DNA of 64,000 bases, from NCBI GenBank assembly GCA_964650315.1, contig CAZYQE010000006.1, positions 22,434-86,433 of the forward strand. The letters run 5' to 3'. Every line of letters begins with the position of its first letter. The stretch's first letter is position 1. The position numbers and the translations under genes are program-made. The notes under the pieces were generated by a model that was given only the letters and a program-made list of their open reading frames with translations, ran no database searches and was not told the DNA's origin. The DNA comes from CAJMSU01 sp964650315. Lineage in GTDB: Bacteria; Bacillota_I; Bacilli_A; RF39; UBA660. Positions 17,824 to 26,391 of the stretch are shown one piece after another.

Positions 17824-18912
17824 CTAATACTTATTAAGTATATCTATAACATAGTCTATTTCTTCTTTTTTCATTCCATAATATAGTGGTAGGCTTAATT
17901 CTTCTTTGGATATTTGATCTGCTATTTTTGTTTTATTTAAATTATCCTTATTGTATGCTTTTTGTTTTGCAATAGGTATTGGATAATGTATCATTGTTTG
18001 AATACCATTTTCAGCTAAATATTTTTGTAATTTATCTCTTGATTTACATCTAATAGCAAATATGTGCCATACGTGAGTTCTATCTTTACCAATAATTGGT
18101 AATATAATCTTTTTATTATTTATTCTAGTTAAATATTCTTTAGCAAAATCTTGTCTTGCTTTTGTATATTTATCTAAATTCCATAATTTTATTCTTAAGA
18201 ATCCTGCTTGTAATTCATCTAATCTAGTGTTTACCCCTTTATAAATATGATGATATTTTTCCTTTGATCCATAATTAGAAATAGCTTTAGCTTTTTCTGC
18301 TACTTTTTTATTATTAGTAACTAGCGCTCCTGCATCTCCTAAGGCTCCTAGATTTTTTCCAGGATAAAAACTAAAACATCCTATATCACCTAAATTACCT
18401 GTCTTTTTGTTTTTATATTTTGAATTATGAGATTGAGCACAATCTTCTATTACATATAATTTATGTTTTTTAGCAATTTTATTTATTTCATCCATATCTG
18501 CACTTTGCCCATATAAATGTACTGCTATAATAGCTTTTGTCTTTTTAGTAATTGCTTCTTCTATACCTTTAGATGATAAATTATATGTTTCTATATTAGG
18601 ATCTACTAATACTGGTTTAGCTCCTACATTTGAAACAGCTAAAACAGTAGCAATATATGTATTACTAGGGACAATAACCTCATCACCAGGACCAATATCT
18701 AATGATAAGAGTGCTACTTGTAAAGCATCTAATCCATTACCTACTCCAACACAATATTTTATCCCTATAAATTTTGCAAATTCTTTTTCAAATTTTGATA
18801 CTTCTTCTCCTAAAACATACCAACCTTTATCATAAATATCTTTAAATTTATTTACCATTTCATTGCTTATTTCATCATGCATATATTTCATTGTAGAAAA
18901 TGCTATTTTCAT
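17824..18912 (-). CDS. DegT/DnrJ/EryC1/StrS sugar aminotransferase (QdtB/FdtB-like)
   Basis: About 362 residues, a PLP-dependent sugar aminotransferase. FCVG-type loop (KYCVGVGNGLDALQVAL), EDCAQSHNSKYKNKKTG and the Schiff-base Lys in FSFYPGKNLGALGDAG are all present. It would place an amino group on a 3-keto-6-deoxy dTDP sugar supplied by the ketoisomerase encoded 14 bases upstream. The ATG at 18912 is preferred because AGAGGT precedes it; the in-frame start at 18966 would add 18 Lys-rich residues and overlap the upstream gene. Product sugar: gluco or galacto configuration cannot be told. Confidence 0.85.
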   Translation of the reverse strand: MKIAFSTMKYMHDEISNEMVNKFKDIYDKGWYVLGEEVSKFEKEFAKFIGIKYCVGVGNGLDALQVALLSLDIGPGDEVIVPSNTYIATVLAVSNVGAKPVLVDPNIETYNLSSKGIEEAITKKTKAIIAVHLYGQSADMDEINKIAKKHKLYVIEDCAQSHNSKYKNKKTGNLGDIGCFSFYPGKNLGALGDAGALVTNNKKVAEKAKAISNYGSKEKYHHIYKGVNTRLDELQAGFLRIKLWNLDKYTKARQDFAKEYLTRINNKKIILPIIGKDRTHVWHIFAIRCKSRDKLQKYLAENGIQTMIHYPIPIAKQKAYNKDNLNKTKIADQISKEELSLPLYYGMKKEEIDYVIDILNKY

Positions 18913-18925
18913 ATAATTACCTCTT

Positions 18926-19336
18926 TTACTTTTTGTTTTCATTATAGTATTTTTCATAGTTTTCATATTTTCTTATATAATCTTTTATATCATAATGATC
19001 ACTAGCTAGTACTAAAAGTACTGCACCATCTTTAAAATCATACATTTCTCTCCATATATTAGGACCAATATATAATCCTTTTTTAGGATCATCTAATGTA
19101 ATTATTTCCTCTTCTTCTGGTGTTTTAACCAATATTTTAACTGATCCATGCACACATATTAAAACTTGTTCTAATTCTTTATGAGAATGAAAACCTCTTC
19201 TAACATCTTCTTCTACTTCATATATATAGTAAACTCTTTTTATATCGAATGGTATTGTATCATTTCCTTCTAATGGAACTAATTTACCATACTTATCAGT
19301 ATTAACATCAAATAATTTAATTTTTGTGTTTTCCAT
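18926..19336 (-). CDS. dTDP-4-keto-6-deoxyhexose 3,4-ketoisomerase (FdtA/QdtA-like cupin)
   Basis: 136 residues, the size of the single-cupin WxcM/FdtA/QdtA family. The motif RRGFHSHKELEQVLICVHGSV (seen across residues 48-68) carries the conserved His residues, and GLYIGPNIWREM is the second cupin strand. It converts dTDP-4-keto-6-deoxy-glucose, made by RmlB, to the 3-keto form. Gene neighbours, an aminotransferase and an acetyltransferase, complete the predicted route. Its first 20 bases overlap the end of the GT2 gene upstream, so its ribosome site lies inside that gene. Confidence 0.85.
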   Translation of the reverse strand: MENTKIKLFDVNTDKYGKLVPLEGNDTIPFDIKRVYYIYEVEEDVRRGFHSHKELEQVLICVHGSVKILVKTPEEEEIITLDDPKKGLYIGPNIWREMYDFKDGAVLLVLASDHYDIKDYIRKYENYEKYYNENKK

Positions 19337-20495
19337 TACTCATCATCTCCGTAACTTTTCTTATTGGTTTAGTAATCTTCCAAGATTTAGAACTATATAT
19401 ACTATTCAACTCTTTAGATAAATTTTTATTTAATTTCTCCAATTCTTCTTTTGTACTAATAAGTCTTTTTAAATCAGGAATAACTTCCATTGGTATTACT
19501 ATTGGATATAATTCATATAAATTTCCTAAATCATTATATATATCATTCAAAGAATACTTATATTTTGTTTCTAACGCTTTTATTATTTCGTCTTTTTCAG
19601 GATTATTAAATAACACCTCTTGAGCTAATTGTCTGTTATTAGCTCCTAAAATATTTAGTTTTAATAGTACAAAATACTTTTCACACAACAAATCTATTTT
19701 ACTAGAAGCATTTTTGTTTTTGAACATGTCACTAAACCCTTCTTTAAATGTTTTATTATCAATTTTATCAAACATTACTTTGATAATATTATAGGATTCG
19801 TTTATATGTCTTATTATATTAGTAATTTTATTACTACTTAAATTGCTATTCTTATCTTTAAACCTTCTATATGCTAATAATTTTTCTTGAACTATAAACA
19901 TATTAAATTGGGTTAATAATCTAGTCCAATAATCAAAATCATGTAATTGTCTATATACGGGATTATATAAACCAATCTGTTCTAGAACTTCTCTAGTTAT
20001 AATTGAACTGGGATGACATAAATGATTACCTTTGTCATAGAACAATCTTAGTCTTTTCCCTTTTGACATATTATCTTTTATAAATATTTCATCAGTAAAG
20101 TTTTCATCTTCTGTATATTTATTACCATTTTCATCAATAATATCTGCTATAGAAAATACTGCCCCAATACCTTTTTTAAAGTGTTTTAATTGTTTTTCTA
20201 TTTTTTCTGGATACCAAATATCATCAGAACCCAAAATAGCAATGTAATCTCCATTACACATACTTAATAAATGATTTATAGTTCTAACTGTTCCTTTGTT
20301 TTTCTTAGAAAATATTGTTTTCAATCTCTTATCTTTAATCTTTTTGATTTCTTTTACAGTATTATCTGTAGAACAGTCATCTTCTACTATTAATTCTATA
20401 TTTTTATAAGTTTGGTTTAATACACTATTAATAGCATCACCAATATATTTCTCATGATTATATGCTGGTATTATTACACTTACTAATTTTTCCAT
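19317..20495 (-). CDS. GT2 glycosyltransferase with coiled-coil tail
   Basis: 392 residues. The N-terminal GT2 domain (about 1-230) has VSVIIPAYNHEKYI, VEDDCSTDNT and the acidic motif LGSDDIWYPEK. The remaining 160 residues are helical and end in a Lys/Ser-rich tail (IYSSKSWKITKPIRK), a pattern common in glycosyltransferases of polymer clusters. It starts with AGGAGG and overlaps the ketoisomerase gene by 20 bases. The close link to the aminosugar genes suggests it may use their product as donor, but this is inference. No separate promoter is visible; transcription may leak past the rmlB terminator. Confidence 0.8.
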   Translation of the reverse strand: MEKLVSVIIPAYNHEKYIGDAINSVLNQTYKNIELIVEDDCSTDNTVKEIKKIKDKRLKTIFSKKNKGTVRTINHLLSMCNGDYIAILGSDDIWYPEKIEKQLKHFKKGIGAVFSIADIIDENGNKYTEDENFTDEIFIKDNMSKGKRLRLFYDKGNHLCHPSSIITREVLEQIGLYNPVYRQLHDFDYWTRLLTQFNMFIVQEKLLAYRRFKDKNSNLSSNKITNIIRHINESYNIIKVMFDKIDNKTFKEGFSDMFKNKNASSKIDLLCEKYFVLLKLNILGANNRQLAQEVLFNNPEKDEIIKALETKYKYSLNDIYNDLGNLYELYPIVIPMEVIPDLKRLISTKEELEKLNKNLSKELNSIYSSKSWKITKPIRKVTEMMSNGKHKN

Positions 20496-20522
20496 ATGTC
20501 CTCCTAGAAATTTATAACATTG

Positions 20523-20546
20523 AAAAAAAGATTAGTACCCTAATCT
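20523..20546 (-). terminator. Terminator behind the rml genes
   Basis: Stem AGATTAG/CTAATCT (20529-20546) followed by a T-run on the minus strand. It includes the stop codon of rmlB. Confidence 0.75.
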
Positions 20547-21552
20547 ATTTTTTTGTATAAGCCTTTTTATATTCACCTGATTGGATATTATCTATCCATT
20601 CAGTATTATTTAAATACCAATCTACTGTTTCTTTAATACCATCTTCAAATGTATAAGTTCTATCCCAACCTAATTCATTTTCAGTTTTAGTAGAATCTAT
20701 TGCATATCTTAAATCATGACCTGCTCTATCTTCTACGAATGTAATTAAGTCTTCACTTTTACCCATTTGTTTAAGTATTGTTTTAACTACTTCAAGGTTA
20801 CTTCTTTCTGAGTGACCTCCTAAGTTATATACTTCTCCTACTTTACCATTTCTAACTATTAAATCAACACCAATATTATGATCTATTACATGGATCCAAT
20901 CTCTAACATTAGCCCCATTACCATATACTGGTATCTTTTCATCTTTTAATGCTTTAGAAATAACTACTGGAATTAATTTCTCTGGGAATTGATATGGTCC
21001 ATAGTTATTAGAACATCTACTTATTGTAGTAGGAAGTCCAAATGTTCTATGGTATGCTCCTACTAATAGATCTGCTCCTGCTTTAGATGATGAATATGGA
21101 CTAGATGTATGTATTGGAGTATCTTCTGTAAATAATAGATCTGGTCTATCTAATGGTAGATCTCCGTATACTTCATCTGTAGATACTTGATGATATCTTT
21201 TTACTCCATATTTTTTAGAAGCATCCATTAATACTTGTGTACCAATAATATTAGTAGTTAAAAATATTCCTGGATTCTTTATTGAATTATCTACGTGAGA
21301 TTCTGCAGCAAAGTTAATTACTATATCAAATTTCTCATCATTAAATAATTTATCAATAAATTCTCTATCTGTAATATCTCCTTTTACAAATTTATAATTT
21401 TCTTTTGTCTCTAAATCTTTAATATTATTATAATTACCTGCATAAGTAAGTGCATCTAAACATACAAAATAATCTTCTGGATATTTATTAACTACATAAT
21501 GCATATAATTACTTCCTATAAAACCTGCTCCTCCTGTTACTAAAAACTTCAT
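20545..21552 (-). CDS. rmlB: dTDP-glucose 4,6-dehydratase RmlB
   Basis: 335 residues, the standard length for this extended-SDR enzyme. GGAGFIGSNYM binds NAD; STDEVYGDLP holds the Thr-Asp-Glu triad of dehydratases; YSSSKAGAD carries the catalytic Tyr and Lys. It converts dTDP-glucose to dTDP-4-keto-6-deoxyglucose, the branch point for rhamnose (RmlC, RmlD) and for the predicted amino sugar (ketoisomerase at 18926). Last gene of the operon rmlA-rmlC-rmlD-rmlB, with an AGGAGG site and a terminator immediately after. Confidence 0.95.
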   Translation of the reverse strand: MKFLVTGGAGFIGSNYMHYVVNKYPEDYFVCLDALTYAGNYNNIKDLETKENYKFVKGDITDREFIDKLFNDEKFDIVINFAAESHVDNSIKNPGIFLTTNIIGTQVLMDASKKYGVKRYHQVSTDEVYGDLPLDRPDLLFTEDTPIHTSSPYSSSKAGADLLVGAYHRTFGLPTTISRCSNNYGPYQFPEKLIPVVISKALKDEKIPVYGNGANVRDWIHVIDHNIGVDLIVRNGKVGEVYNLGGHSERSNLEVVKTILKQMGKSEDLITFVEDRAGHDLRYAIDSTKTENELGWDRTYTFEDGIKETVDWYLNNTEWIDNIQSGEYKKAYTKK

Positions 21553-21561
21553 ATTATCCTC

Positions 21562-22443
21562 CTATTTCTTTACTAATACTTTAGCTTCTTCTAATTCTTT
21601 ACAATATCTATCAGTAGCATCTTGCCAATCTGGTAACATTTCAAATCCGGCTTCTACTAACTTATCTTTACTTAATTTAGAATTTCTAGGTCTATATGCT
21701 TGTTTAGCATTAGTTAATTCTAAATACTCTTCTGTTGTTACATAATTAACTTTAACATCTTTTTTATTACTTTTAAAGATGTAATCTGCAAATTCTGCCC
21801 AAGAACAATAACCATTATTATTAACATGGTATGTTCCATACTTATCAGTTTTAGACATATCTATTAATACTTTAGATAAATCTACTGTATATGTAGGTGA
21901 ACCTACTTGATCTCCAACTACATTTAATTCATCATGATTTTCTGATAATTTTAACATAGTTTTGATAAAGTTATTTCCATTAATACCAAATACCCAAGAT
22001 ATTCTAGTAATAAAGTGTTTTGGATTACGTCTAACTTCTTCTTCACCTTCGTATTTAGTTAGACCATAAACACTCTTTGGATTAACTTTATCTTCTTCTG
22101 TATAATATCCTTCTTTTGTACCATCAAATACATAATCAGTAGACATATAAATCATAGTAGCATCTATATCAATAGAAGCATCTACTATATTTTTAGTTCC
22201 TTCTACATTAACTAATCTAACTTTATCTTCCATATCTTCTGCTTTATCTACTGCAGTCCAAGCAGCACAATGAATTATTACATCTGGATTATAGTCTTTA
22301 ACTACTTTCATTACTTCTTCCCTATTAGTAATATCCATCTCATCTATATCAACTGCTTTATAATCTTTTTCTCCACGTTTATCTAATTCTCTAGTTAAAT
22401 CAAATCCTAATTGTCCTTTGTATCCAGTAATTAAATATCTCAT
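21562..22443 (-). CDS. rmlD: dTDP-4-dehydrorhamnose reductase RmlD
   Basis: 293 residues. LITGYKGQLGFDLT is the NADPH-binding motif. AAWTAVDKAE and YMSTDYVFDGTKEGYYTEED are hallmark RmlD segments, with catalytic Tyr/Lys in YGLTKYEGE. It reduces the RmlC product to dTDP-L-rhamnose in the cytosol. The start overlaps the stop of rmlC by one base (TAATG), a sign of translational coupling, and a GGTG site lies in the end of rmlC. Confidence 0.95.
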   Translation of the reverse strand: MRYLITGYKGQLGFDLTRELDKRGEKDYKAVDIDEMDITNREEVMKVVKDYNPDVIIHCAAWTAVDKAEDMEDKVRLVNVEGTKNIVDASIDIDATMIYMSTDYVFDGTKEGYYTEEDKVNPKSVYGLTKYEGEEEVRRNPKHFITRISWVFGINGNNFIKTMLKLSENHDELNVVGDQVGSPTYTVDLSKVLIDMSKTDKYGTYHVNNNGYCSWAEFADYIFKSNKKDVKVNYVTTEEYLELTNAKQAYRPRNSKLSKDKLVEAGFEMLPDWQDATDRYCKELEEAKVLVKK

Positions 22444-23045
22444 TATTTATCACCTTCATAAGTAAAATATTTAGGACTCTTACTAAGTGTTAAATGTTTA
22501 CCATCTTTTTCAGATAATTGTGGTTCTAGTATTCCATATTCTTGGAATAGTTTTTCCCAAGGAATATTTACATCTGGATCATTCCAAGGAATACCTGCTT
22601 CCATATCTGGAGCATAATCATTATCTATTAAGTATTGGAAAACTGTATCATCTTCTAAAGATACAAAACCATGAGCAAATCCTCTAGGTACATATAATTG
22701 TTTTCCACTTTCTTTATCATTAGCATCATATGGTTTTAATAATACATAAGTATAATCTCCATATGTAGGTGACCCTTGTCTTATATCAACAACTACATCA
22801 ACAGCTGCACCATTAATAACTTCAACTATTTTAGTTTGGCACTTAGGATCTTTTTGGAAATGCATTCCTCTAAGTACACCTTTAGAACTTTTAGATCTAT
22901 TAGTTTGTACTACTCCATCAAAGAAGATACCTTCTTTATTTAGATCTTCTTGTATAAAGTATGGAGAAAAATAACCTCTATCATCTCCAAATACTGCTGG
23001 TTCTAAAATATAACAATCTTTTAAGTTAGTCTCAATCTTTTTCAT
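22443..23045 (-). CDS. rmlC: dTDP-4-dehydrorhamnose 3,5-epimerase RmlC
   Basis: 200 residues, within the range of RmlC proteins. FGDDRGYFSPYF, NRSKSSKGVLRGMHFQKDP (with the catalytic His region) and KQLYVPRGFAHGF match the double-stranded beta-helix fold. It epimerises C3 and C5 of dTDP-4-keto-6-deoxyglucose. It shares one base with both neighbours (stop/start overlaps), so rmlA, rmlC and rmlD are translated as a unit. Confidence 0.95.
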   Translation of the reverse strand: MKKIETNLKDCYILEPAVFGDDRGYFSPYFIQEDLNKEGIFFDGVVQTNRSKSSKGVLRGMHFQKDPKCQTKIVEVINGAAVDVVVDIRQGSPTYGDYTYVLLKPYDANDKESGKQLYVPRGFAHGFVSLEDDTVFQYLIDNDYAPDMEAGIPWNDPDVNIPWEKLFQEYGILEPQLSEKDGKHLTLSKSPKYFTYEGDK

Positions 23046-23935
23046 TATTTTCGTCCTTTCGTTAATACTTTATTTAAATACTTACCATAAGTATTCTTTT
23101 TATAAACCTTACTTAACTCTTCTAATTTTTCATCACTCATCCAACCATTTTTATAAGCAATAGCTTCTGGACAACACATTACTTTATCAGAGTTATGTTC
23201 TACTCTTTGAATCATACTAGCAGCATCCATCATACTTTCAAATGTACCAGTATCAAACCAAGTATATCCATCTCCTAATAATTCTGCTTGTAGTTTATCT
23301 TCCTTTAAATACATATCATTTAATGTAGTTATTTCTAATTCTCCTCTAGCAGATGGTTTAACTAATTTAGCTTTTTCAGATACTCCTTGTGGATAGAAAT
23401 ATAAACCTGTGATTGCATAATCACTTTTTGGTTTATCTGGTTTTTCTTCCACACTGATTACTTTATTACCATTCTCAGTCTTTTCAAATTCCATAATACC
23501 AAATCTTTCTGGATCATGAACTTGATAACCAAAAATAGTAGCCTTTCCTTTTTCAGCAGTTTCTCTAGCATTCTTTAATAAATCTTCAAAACCACTTCCA
23601 AAGAATATATTATCTCCTAATACCATTGCACAAGAATCATCTCCAATGAATTCTTCTCCTAAAATAAATGCTTGTGCAAGTCCATCTGGTGATGGTTGTG
23701 TAACATAAGAAATGTTTACCCCTAAATCACTTCCATCTGCTAATAATCTTACAAATCCCGCTTGATCTTCTGGTGTAGTTATTACCAAGATATCTTTAAT
23801 ACCAGCTTGCATTAAAGTAGCTAATGGATAATAAATCATTGGCTTATCATATACTGGCATTAATTGTTTACTAATTCCTTTCGTAATTGGATAAAGTCTA
23901 GTACCAGACCCTCCTGCTAAAATAATTCCTTTCAT
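23045..23935 (-). CDS. rmlA: Glucose-1-phosphate thymidylyltransferase RmlA
   Basis: 296 residues, the usual length. The N-terminal LAGGSGTRLYPITKGISKQ is the nucleotidyltransferase signature, and VLGDNIFFGSG contains the metal-binding Asp. EKPDKPKSDYAITGLYFY and the WFDTGTF segment are RmlA-specific. It makes dTDP-glucose from dTTP and glucose-1-phosphate, feeding both the rhamnose and the predicted acetamido-sugar branch. The ATG follows AGGAGG. It starts two bases after the GT2 gene at 23938. Confidence 0.96.
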   Translation of the reverse strand: MKGIILAGGSGTRLYPITKGISKQLMPVYDKPMIYYPLATLMQAGIKDILVITTPEDQAGFVRLLADGSDLGVNISYVTQPSPDGLAQAFILGEEFIGDDSCAMVLGDNIFFGSGFEDLLKNARETAEKGKATIFGYQVHDPERFGIMEFEKTENGNKVISVEEKPDKPKSDYAITGLYFYPQGVSEKAKLVKPSARGELEITTLNDMYLKEDKLQAELLGDGYTWFDTGTFESMMDAASMIQRVEHNSDKVMCCPEAIAYKNGWMSDEKLEELSKVYKKNTYGKYLNKVLTKGRK

Positions 23936-23937
23936 AC

Positions 23938-24795
23938 TTACCTCCTGAATAAATTCCTAATTCTAATTAATAATAAACTAAACTTGTTAGTTAATGATAG
24001 GAAAAACAATTTAAATTTAGTAGCTTTTAAATACTCTTTAACATAATATTTTTGTGAGTCTTTTAAAACTTTGTACTTCTTTATTCTATCATATTTCTTA
24101 TCAATAGTCACACTATGATCATGTATTACTACTACTCTATTATCTACTAATTCTTTTTTATTTATTTTCTTTAGTTTATTAGCTAATATTAATTCTTCAT
24201 AATATAAAAAAGTATTCTCATCTAAATAATCTACTCTTTGTAAAGCATTAGAATCTATCATAAAGAAACATCCAGATACTACATCTACTATAGATGTGTC
24301 ATTATCATAATGACTTTCTTTATAGAAAGAATATTTCTTTTTATAATGTTTATGTAATTTTGGTAAATTAAATAATATTTCATGAGATACTTTACTTAAT
24401 TTCCATCCTCTATTTAATTTATTATTTTCAAATATTACTGGAGCTGCTACTGCGATATCTTTCTTTATATGAGAAGATAACATTTTTATATCATTCTCAT
24501 CATTTATAATTACATCAGAATTAGATATTATAATATTTAATTTACCTAGTTCTTCTATTAGATATTTAGCTCCTATATTTATACCTGATGCATATCCTGC
24601 ATTACTATCATTTTTTAATATAGTTAAGTTCTTTCTTTTGATTCTTTTTAACTTTTTATATGAATCATCACTTGAGTTATTATCAACTACAACAATCCTA
24701 TCTAAACACTTATATTTAGATATATTATCTAGTAATCTTTTAGTTGTATTATAATCATTATAATTAATAATAATCATACCTATTTTTTTGGCCAT
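23938..24795 (-). CDS. GT2 glycosyltransferase (rhamnosyltransferase WbbL-like)
   Basis: About 285 residues. IGMIIINYNDYNTTKRLL, VVDNNSSDDS, NAGYASGINIG and ISNSDVII are typical of WbbL/rhamnosyltransferase-type GT2 enzymes. The stretch DVVSGCFFMID followed by a Glu-rich DENTFLYYEE is the conserved acceptor region of that group. As the first gene of the rml operon it likely uses dTDP-rhamnose. The C-terminus is hydrophobic and basic, suggesting membrane association. Start chosen at the ATG at 24795; a GTG three codons earlier is possible and neither has a strong ribosome site. Confidence 0.8.
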   Translation of the reverse strand: MAKKIGMIIINYNDYNTTKRLLDNISKYKCLDRIVVVDNNSSDDSYKKLKRIKRKNLTILKNDSNAGYASGINIGAKYLIEELGKLNIIISNSDVIINDENDIKMLSSHIKKDIAVAAPVIFENNKLNRGWKLSKVSHEILFNLPKLHKHYKKKYSFYKESHYDNDTSIVDVVSGCFFMIDSNALQRVDYLDENTFLYYEELILANKLKKINKKELVDNRVVVIHDHSVTIDKKYDRIKKYKVLKDSQKYYVKEYLKATKFKLFFLSLTNKFSLLLIRIRNLFRR

Positions 24796-24820
24796 AAAAA
24801 TCACACTTTCATATATATAA

Positions 24821-24849
24821 ATTATAAAACATTATTGATATTTAGACAA
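24821..24849 (-). promoter_or_regulatory. Promoter of the rhamnose operon
   Basis: Minus strand TTGTCT (24844-24849), 17 bases, TATAAT (24821-24826), about 25 bases before the first gene. Confidence 0.65.
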
Positions 24850-24861
24850 GTTTTATTACAA

Positions 24862-24886
24862 ACAAAAAAAGAAGATTATTCTTCTT
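24862..24886 (-). terminator. Terminator of the FAD/Rieske gene
   Basis: Stem AAGAAGA/TCTTCTT with loop TTAT (24869-24886), then a T-run on the minus strand; it covers the stop codon. Confidence 0.75.
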
Positions 24887-26327
24887 TATATGTAATGTCA
24901 TAATTACTAGGTCCAGTAATAACTTTACCATCTATGTCAAACCTAGAACCATGACAAGGACAATCCCAAGTATGTTCAATTTCATTAAATTCTAATGAGC
25001 ATCCTAGATGAGGACATTTATTATAAATAATATGTTTAATATTTTTTTCATCTATATAAATACCTACATTCTTACCATTAATTTTTTTAAATATAACATT
25101 CTTACTATACCAAGATTTATTTTTATTTATTTTAGATCCAATAAAGGATTTTATATTACTACTTAGTATTATAGGAAATCTAATTATTTTAGATATATTT
25201 AATCCTCTTTTAGGATTGAATAATTCTTTATATTTATTTTCTTTATTTAAAATAATATCACTTAATACTTTAGAAGCAATACTACTATTAGTCATTCCCC
25301 ATGTATTATAACCAGTACCAATTAATAAATCATTATCTATTTTACCTATGAATGGTATATTATCATTAGTCATAATATCATGATTAGACCAAATACATTT
25401 ATAGTTATTTTTTAATAATTTTTTAAAATTTTCTTTATCATTATTTTTAAAAGCTAAATTGTGTGAATTAATTAAATTTATTCTATAATTTTTATTATCT
25501 TTATGATATCTAATTGATTTAGTAGGAATACTAGTGTTAATAGCACTAAAATCTAAAAACTTATCTACTTCTTCTACTCCTATATATGATTTTTCTAAAC
25601 TACATTTTAATGGCATTATAAATGGAAATAAAAAGTATGGATAGTGGGTTGCTATTACTACTTTTTTTGTCTTTATAACACTTTTATCTGTAGAACATAT
25701 AAACAAATCATCTCTTTTATCTATTTTTGTTATTTTACTATCTTCATATACTTTTATATTATTTTTATTTAATATATTTTTTAAAGATCTTAAATACTTT
25801 ATAGGATGAAATACATAAGTATTAGAAACACTAAAAGAATATTTAACTTTTTTATTATCTGGAAGTTTATTAAACTCTTTAGTTTTAATACCAAACTTTT
25901 CTAATAATTCTTTTTCTTCTTTAACATCTTTTATTTTTTCTTTATCTTCTGTAAATAAATAAGAATCTACTTTATAAAAATCACAATCTATTTTATTGTC
26001 TTGTATTATTCTTTTTATAGTATCAATTGCTTCTAATTGGGAATCTAAATATTTTTTAGATACTTCTTCATTGTGATATTTCTTTAACTTAGAATAAATG
26101 TTTTCTTGTAAATAAGTAATTTTAGCGGTACTTCTAGAAGTTATACCCATACCTATCCTATTTCTTTCTACTACCGCAATATTTAGTCCTTTGTTAATTA
26201 ATTGATATGCAGTAGATAATCCTGTCATACCTCCACCTATTATTAAAATATCTACTGTTATATCTTTAGTTAGTTTATTAATCTTTTCTTCTTTTAGATT
26301 TATTGTCCATATACTATTATTATTCAT
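24876..26327 (-). CDS. FAD-dependent oxidoreductase with C-terminal Rieske domain (YhfW-like)
   Basis: About 483 residues. An N-terminal DAO-type FAD domain (IIGGGMTGLSTAYQL; SRSTAKITYL) fills about 1-400, and a small Rieske [2Fe-2S] domain ends the protein, with ligands in CPHLGC and CPCHGSRF. This two-domain layout matches Bacillus YhfW. The substrate is unknown; it would pass electrons between a flavin and the iron-sulfur centre in the cytosol. I take the ATG at 26327, preceded by GGTGAT, rather than the ORF start 15 codons upstream. It follows the Cys-rich protein gene, but a terminator-like hairpin lies between them. Confidence 0.85.
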   Translation of the reverse strand: MNNNSIWTINLKEEKINKLTKDITVDILIIGGGMTGLSTAYQLINKGLNIAVVERNRIGMGITSRSTAKITYLQENIYSKLKKYHNEEVSKKYLDSQLEAIDTIKRIIQDNKIDCDFYKVDSYLFTEDKEKIKDVKEEKELLEKFGIKTKEFNKLPDNKKVKYSFSVSNTYVFHPIKYLRSLKNILNKNNIKVYEDSKITKIDKRDDLFICSTDKSVIKTKKVVIATHYPYFLFPFIMPLKCSLEKSYIGVEEVDKFLDFSAINTSIPTKSIRYHKDNKNYRINLINSHNLAFKNNDKENFKKLLKNNYKCIWSNHDIMTNDNIPFIGKIDNDLLIGTGYNTWGMTNSSIASKVLSDIILNKENKYKELFNPKRGLNISKIIRFPIILSSNIKSFIGSKINKNKSWYSKNVIFKKINGKNVGIYIDEKNIKHIIYNKCPHLGCSLEFNEIEHTWDCPCHGSRFDIDGKVITGPSNYDITYKEE

Positions 26328-26360
26328 ATAATCACCATTATTAGTATGTATTAATTTATA

Positions 26361-26391
26361 ATAAAAATTCACTCATTATTAATGAATGAAT
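26361..26391 (-). terminator. Terminator of the Cys-rich/G5 protein gene
   Basis: 11-base stem ATTCATTCATT/AATGAGTGAAT with one G-T pair (26367-26391), followed by TTTTAT on the minus strand. Confidence 0.6.

Noticed and set aside
20496..20522. Separate promoter for the 20495-to-16151 operon
   Set aside because: Only a short gap exists between it and the rmlB terminator; no -10/-35 pair convincing enough to call.
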